A stretch of 16,340 nucleotides of DNA, from positions 1-16,340 of the forward strand of contig JAOAES010000343.1 of NCBI GenBank assembly GCA_026416655.1, written 5' to 3'. Of this stretch, positions 13,524 through 16,340 are shown piece by piece (positions within the stretch are counted from its first letter, which is position 1; each line of letters begins with the position of its first letter). The translations under genes and the position numbers were made by a program. The stretch is from Fimbriimonadales bacterium (GTDB lineage Bacteria > Armatimonadota > Fimbriimonadia > Fimbriimonadales > GBS-DC). The notes under the pieces are model-generated. The model had not been told where the DNA came from. It did no database searches and worked only from the letters and a program-made list of their open reading frames with translations.

Positions 13524-13543
13524 AGTTTTGAAGAGTTTTGAAG
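13524..13543 (+). repeat. Perfect 10-bp tandem direct repeat overlapping the regulator's -35
   Basis: AGTTTTGAAG occurs twice back to back (13524-13533, 13534-13543); TTTTGAA also appears at 13504-13510. The second copy supplies the -35 hexamer of the LacI-family gene. Direct repeats one helical turn apart are typical of activator or repressor sites binding on one DNA face. Confidence 0.6.
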
Positions 13544-13566
13544 CGCGAGGGGGATTGGGATATAAT
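13538..13566 (+). promoter_or_regulatory. Sigma-70 promoter of the LacI-family gene
   Basis: TTGAAG (13538-13543), a 17-nt spacer and a perfect TATAAT (13561-13566). Transcription would begin near 13573, about 8 nt before the ATG at 13581, within the AGGGG ribosome-binding sequence (13571-13575). Confidence 0.7.
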
Positions 13567-13580
13567 ATACAGGGGTGAAC

Positions 13581-14621
13581 ATGGGCGAGAGGGCGATTCG
13601 GAAGCCGACCTTACGCGATGTGGCGCAACGCGCCTACTGCTCTGTGAGCGCGGCGTCGAACATTTTGCATGGGCGCACGAACCTCTACAGCGAGGTGCTG
13701 GTGCAGCGCGTGTTGCAAGCGGCGCAGGAGCTGGGGTACTACTCGCCGCGCCTTTCCCGCACGCCCGTCGCGCAGCGCACCTACACGCTGACGCTTGTGC
13801 TGGAGCGTCATCATCCCTCGCCCACGCGCAATCCGTTCAACTACCATGTGCTGGACGGCATCCTGTCCACGCTGGAGCCGCTGGGCTACAGCCTTACGAT
13901 TTGCACTACTACCGCACTGGACGAGGCGACGCTGTGGGAGCGGCTGTGCGAATCCAACGCCGAGGGCGCGCTGCTGCTGGCGCCCGAAATCGATTCGCCC
14001 TTGCTGGAGTGGCGACGGCGTTGCGCCAAGCCCGCGGTCGTGGTGGGGTCAACGCTACCACCCTCATATGGACTGCCCTGCGTGGATGTGGACAACGACG
14101 CCAGCATGCGCGAGTTGACGCGCTGGGTGATTGAGGAAGGGCATCGCGCGATTGGGTATGTCGGCGGGCATCCGCGCTACTGGAGCGCGCTGCAGCGCGA
14201 ACGCGCCTTCCGCGAGACGCTCGCTGAGCATGGTATCCCCGTGCGCGAGGAGTGGATGTTGGAAGGCAGGTATCAGCTCGAATCAGGGCGCGACGCGGCG
14301 CGACAGCTCCTGCAACTGGACGCACGACCGACCGCTGTGCTGTGCGCCAACGACCTGACCGCGATTGGGCTGCTGCAGGAACTCCAACATCACGGCGTGC
14401 GCGTGCCCCAAGACATTTCGGTTGCGGGCTTCGACGACATCCCTGCGATTCACTCGTTCTCGCCCAGCCTGACCACTATCCATAATCCGATGGCGGATAT
14501 GGGACGCGAGGGGGTGAAGCTGCTGCTGCACATCATAGAACACGGCGGGCCTGCCTCGCCAGAGCCAATCCTGCTGCCGGGAACGCTGGTGGTGCGCAGC
14601 AGCGTGCGACGATGCGGTTGA
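13581..14621 (+). CDS. LacI family transcriptional regulator
   Basis: A 346-residue regulator: N-terminal HTH (PTLRDVAQRAYCSVSAASNILHG, about 9-31), linker helix RVLQAAQELGY, then a periplasmic-binding-protein-like effector domain with FNYHVLDGILSTLEPLGYSL, VVVGSTLPPSYGLPCVDVDNDASM, EEGHRAIGYVGGHP, CANDLTAIGLLQELQHHGVRVPQDISVAGFDDI and the C-terminal LLPGTLVVRSSV. It binds DNA and responds to a sugar-like ligand. The recognition helix is odd: the usual AGVS-xxTVSR reads AYCS-VSAASN, and the canonical hinge helix (NAAARSLR type) is replaced by SPRLSRTPVAQ, so operator choice may be unusual. ATG 13581 (AGGGG 5 nt upstream) is preferred to GTG 13575. The likely target is the divergent dockerin-protein gene, perhaps also itself. 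Confidence 0.92.
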   Translation: MGERAIRKPTLRDVAQRAYCSVSAASNILHGRTNLYSEVLVQRVLQAAQELGYYSPRLSRTPVAQRTYTLTLVLERHHPSPTRNPFNYHVLDGILSTLEPLGYSLTICTTTALDEATLWERLCESNAEGALLLAPEIDSPLLEWRRRCAKPAVVVGSTLPPSYGLPCVDVDNDASMRELTRWVIEEGHRAIGYVGGHPRYWSALQRERAFRETLAEHGIPVREEWMLEGRYQLESGRDAARQLLQLDARPTAVLCANDLTAIGLLQELQHHGVRVPQDISVAGFDDIPAIHSFSPSLTTIHNPMADMGREGVKLLLHIIEHGGPASPEPILLPGTLVVRSSVRRCG

Positions 14622-14642
14622 AGAATCGCTGTAAACTCACCA

Positions 14643-14726
14643 TAGGGGCGCGTCGCGGACGCGCCCCTACAGTCCGTTCTGCAGAACCGGCGTGCTTTGT
14701 AGGGGCGCGTCCGCGACGCGCCCTTA
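14643..14726. repeat. Pair of inverted REP-like palindromes
   Basis: Unit A (14643-14669) is TAGGGGCGCGTC-GCG-GACGCGCCCCTA. Unit B (14700-14726) is the same 27-mer in inverted orientation with one mismatch (CCTTA end). They are separated by exactly 30 nt, which contain a small TTCTGCAGAA palindrome (14678-14687). The element fills most of the 135-bp gap between the convergent LacI-family and antiporter genes and codes for nothing. It looks like a BIME-type paired REP; the stems could also end transcription from both sides. Confidence 0.8.
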
Positions 14727-14756
14727 TCGTAGAGGAACGATTTTCTCCCGGAACGC

Positions 14757-15878
14757 CTACTGCTCAGAACTGGTCAGAGATTCCCGTCGCTTGCTAATCC
14801 TTCGCGGCTTCAGATACTGCCGATTCCACGCGAACACGAGCGTACCCAGTAGCGTGAGGGCGGTCAGCGGCAACACAAACGACTGCATCACCCACTGGTA
14901 ACCCTCCAGCATATCGTGCTGCGTGGAATAGAGAATAAGGTAGACCGTGTAGAAAATGTAATACGCCACAAAGAGCGCGCCCTCCCAGCGTTTAATCTGA
15001 AAACCGTTGAAGAACACGGGGAAGCACGCCAGTGAGACGGCAATCATCACGGGCGCGTCGAAGCGGAGCACAGCGGGCGCGACTGCGACGCTCACGGGCG
15101 CGACCAGGCTGCTGAAACCCAGAACGGACAGGATGTTGAAAATGTTGCTCCCGACCACATTCCCGACCGAGATGTCCCGCTCGCCGCGCATGCTGGCGAT
15201 CACGGAGGTCGCCAGCTCGGGCAGCGAGGTGCCGACCGCCACGACCGTCAGCCCGATTACCAGCTCGCTGACGCCAATCGCGCGCGCCGCTGCGACCGCG
15301 CCCTGAATCAGCCACTCAGAGCCAAGCACCAAACCCGCCAACCCAAACAGAATCAGCCCCGCAAGCTTGAGATAAGTCCAACCGTTGCGCGGGATTGCCC
15401 CTGCCGCTTCCAGCTCCTCTTGCAGAATCGGCTCGGAGCGAGCGGTGCGCGCCATCCACACCAGATATACCGCGAAGATGCCCACCAGAATCGCGCCGTC
15501 CAGCCGTGTGAGTTTGCCGTCGTAGCCCAGCGCAAAGAACAGCAACGCGGTGCCAATCATCATCGGCACTTCGATTTTAATCAGGCGGACGCTGACTGCC
15601 AGCGGCGCGACCACCGCCGACAGTCCCAGAATCAGCAGGATGTTCACGATGTTGCTGCCGACCACATTTCCGACAGCGATGTCGGGCTGACCGCGATAGG
15701 CAGACAGCACAGAGACCGCCAGTTCTGGCGCGCTCGTGCCGAACGCCACCACGCTCAGCCCAATCACGACGGGCGGCACGCCGAGCAGCGACGCGAGCCG
15801 CGACGCGCCCCGCACCAGCCACTCACCGCCGCCGATGAGCAGCAACAGCCCCGGTAAAATCAGCCACGCCTTCTCCAA
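14757..15878 (-). CDS. Calcium/sodium antiporter (CaCA superfamily, YrbG-like)
   Basis: A 373-residue inner-membrane cation exchanger with about 10 hydrophobic segments. Both alpha-repeats are intact: VVAFGTSAPELAVSV (43-57) with GNVVGSNIVNILLILG (70-85), and VVAVGTSLPELATSV (212-226) with GNVVGSNIFNILSVLG (239-254). The acidic Glu residues in the two GTSxPEL motifs coordinate Ca2+ in this family. The usual role is Ca2+ export driven by Na+ or H+ entry. The start is TTG (15878), with AGGAGG 11 nt upstream overlapping the nuoL stop; no better start exists, since an in-frame TAG lies 18 nt before it. It is thus co-transcribed with nuoL, an unusual partner. The C-terminal tail (LKPRRISKRRESLTSSEQ) is basic and cytoplasmic. 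Confidence 0.93.
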   Translation of the reverse strand: MEKAWLILPGLLLLIGGGEWLVRGASRLASLLGVPPVVIGLSVVAFGTSAPELAVSVLSAYRGQPDIAVGNVVGSNIVNILLILGLSAVVAPLAVSVRLIKIEVPMMIGTALLFFALGYDGKLTRLDGAILVGIFAVYLVWMARTARSEPILQEELEAAGAIPRNGWTYLKLAGLILFGLAGLVLGSEWLIQGAVAAARAIGVSELVIGLTVVAVGTSLPELATSVIASMRGERDISVGNVVGSNIFNILSVLGFSSLVAPVSVAVAPAVLRFDAPVMIAVSLACFPVFFNGFQIKRWEGALFVAYYIFYTVYLILYSTQHDMLEGYQWVMQSFVLPLTALTLLGTLVFAWNRQYLKPRRISKRRESLTSSEQ

Positions 15879-15893
15879 CGCCTTGCCCGCCTC

Positions 15894-16340
15894 CTATCGC
15901 AAGCCATAGACAAACGCCGCAATCAGCAACAGCAACGCCCCCAGCATCATCACGAACGCATATGAGCGCACATAGCCGCTCTGCAACGGGCGCAGCCACT
16001 CGCCCACGACCCGCGCCAACGCCCCGACGACGTTCACCAGCGTATCAATCAAGCTCTCCACGATCACGGCAAGCACCAGCGCAATCGCCCCGCTGAGGTT
16101 CACGCCCACCGCACGCATCACACCGTCGTAGCCCCACTGCTTATACGCCGCGCCCCACACGCCCCGCAACTGCGCCTCGGCAGGGGGCATGCCACGCCGA
16201 TACCGCGCCACGCCGAATAGAATCCCCAATACCGCCGCGCCCAGCGCAATCCCGAACACCATGCCCTTGCCCGCCTCCCCGCTCAGGAACAGCTGCTCCT
16301 GCGTCAGAATACTCGGCTCCGCAACGGGCTTCAGAAACTC
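15894..16340 (-). CDS. nuoL: NADH-quinone oxidoreductase subunit L, C-terminal part (partial at right edge)
   Basis: 148 residues, open to the window edge, start missing. The visible part is the C-terminal end of the NuoL antiporter-like subunit of respiratory complex I: EFLKPVAEPSILTQEQLFLSG, a hydrophobic helix (GIALGAAVLGILFGVARY), KQWGYDGVMRAVGV (place of the usual KWYVDELYD), an amphipathic segment ESLIDTLVNVVGALARVVGEWLRPLQSGYVRSYA, which in NuoL continues the long lateral helix, and the final helix FVMMLGALLLLIAAFVYGL. A distant relation to MrpA-type antiporters is possible, but LIDxLVN and LQSGYVRxYA favour NuoL. The stop (TAG, 15894-15896) overlaps the ribosome binding site of the next gene, the CaCA antiporter, where nuoM would be expected. 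Confidence 0.8.
   Translation of the reverse strand, partial: EFLKPVAEPSILTQEQLFLSGEAGKGMVFGIALGAAVLGILFGVARYRRGMPPAEAQLRGVWGAAYKQWGYDGVMRAVGVNLSGAIALVLAVIVESLIDTLVNVVGALARVVGEWLRPLQSGYVRSYAFVMMLGALLLLIAAFVYGLR

Noticed and set aside
1..16340. CRISPR arrays, IS elements, prophage or toxin-antitoxin modules
   Set aside because: No regularly spaced repeats, transposase, integrase, phage or toxin-like open frames were found on either strand.

Overview
The window is GC-rich bacterial DNA with densely packed genes. The gene set suggests a free-living heterotroph of a deep-branching phylum. The best guess is Armatimonadota, perhaps Fimbriimonadales. The main pointer is a secreted beta-helix protein ending in two dockerin-type repeats with the 'DDADLLIVLFAFGQ' signature, seen alongside a tricorn-type protease, a heparinase II/III-like protein and a neutral-ceramidase-like protein. 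The taxon is an inference; there is no rRNA here. Several genes show a TATACT/TATAAT-like -10 element only a few bases before the start codon, suggesting that short-leader or leaderless transcripts are common.

Layout. (1) 1-3139, minus strand: a heparinase II/III-like protein followed 14 bp later by a neutral-ceramidase-like hydrolase that runs off the left edge. (2) 3324-6523, plus strand: a tricorn-type protease with a signal peptide, interrupted by one frameshift at about 3828. Repairing it gives 1066 residues, with catalytic Ser745/His746/Ser965 at the same numbers as in Thermoplasma tricorn. (3) 6524-6764: a nested inverted-repeat element and a strong hairpin. (4) 6765-8668, minus strand: RNase PH (rph), a BtuF-like binding protein without signal peptide, and an IsdG/ABM-type small monooxygenase. 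(5) 8775-8849: tRNA-Lys(TTT) with its own promoter. (6) 8949-11151, minus strand: a short aldehyde-dehydrogenase-like protein without the catalytic half, a membrane-anchored NTF2-like protein, and LarE, very tightly spaced. (7) 11212-11934, plus strand: a short-chain dehydrogenase. (8) 12027-13409, minus strand: the secreted beta-helix/dockerin protein, driven by a perfect consensus sigma-70 promoter and divergent from a LacI-family regulator at 13581-14621. (9) 14643-14726: a pair of REP-like palindromes. (10) 14757 to the right edge, minus strand: the C-terminal end of nuoL followed by a Ca2+/Na+ (CaCA) antiporter.

How the genes may work together. Most are independent housekeeping or accessory units. 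Three relationships look functional. The LacI-type regulator probably controls its divergent dockerin-protein neighbour, because a perfect 12-bp palindrome lies at about +5 to +16 of that consensus promoter. The ALDH-like, NTF2-like and LarE genes are translationally linked. The rph, BtuF-like and IsdG-like genes sit head to tail, the last two possibly linked by tetrapyrrole chemistry. No CRISPR array, IS element, prophage or obvious defence system is visible. The least explained features are the two REP-pair elements with identical 30-nt linkers, a perfect 22-bp palindrome inside a coding region, the signal-less BtuF-like protein, and the catalytically incomplete ALDH next to larE. No intergenic stretch exceeds 300 bases.
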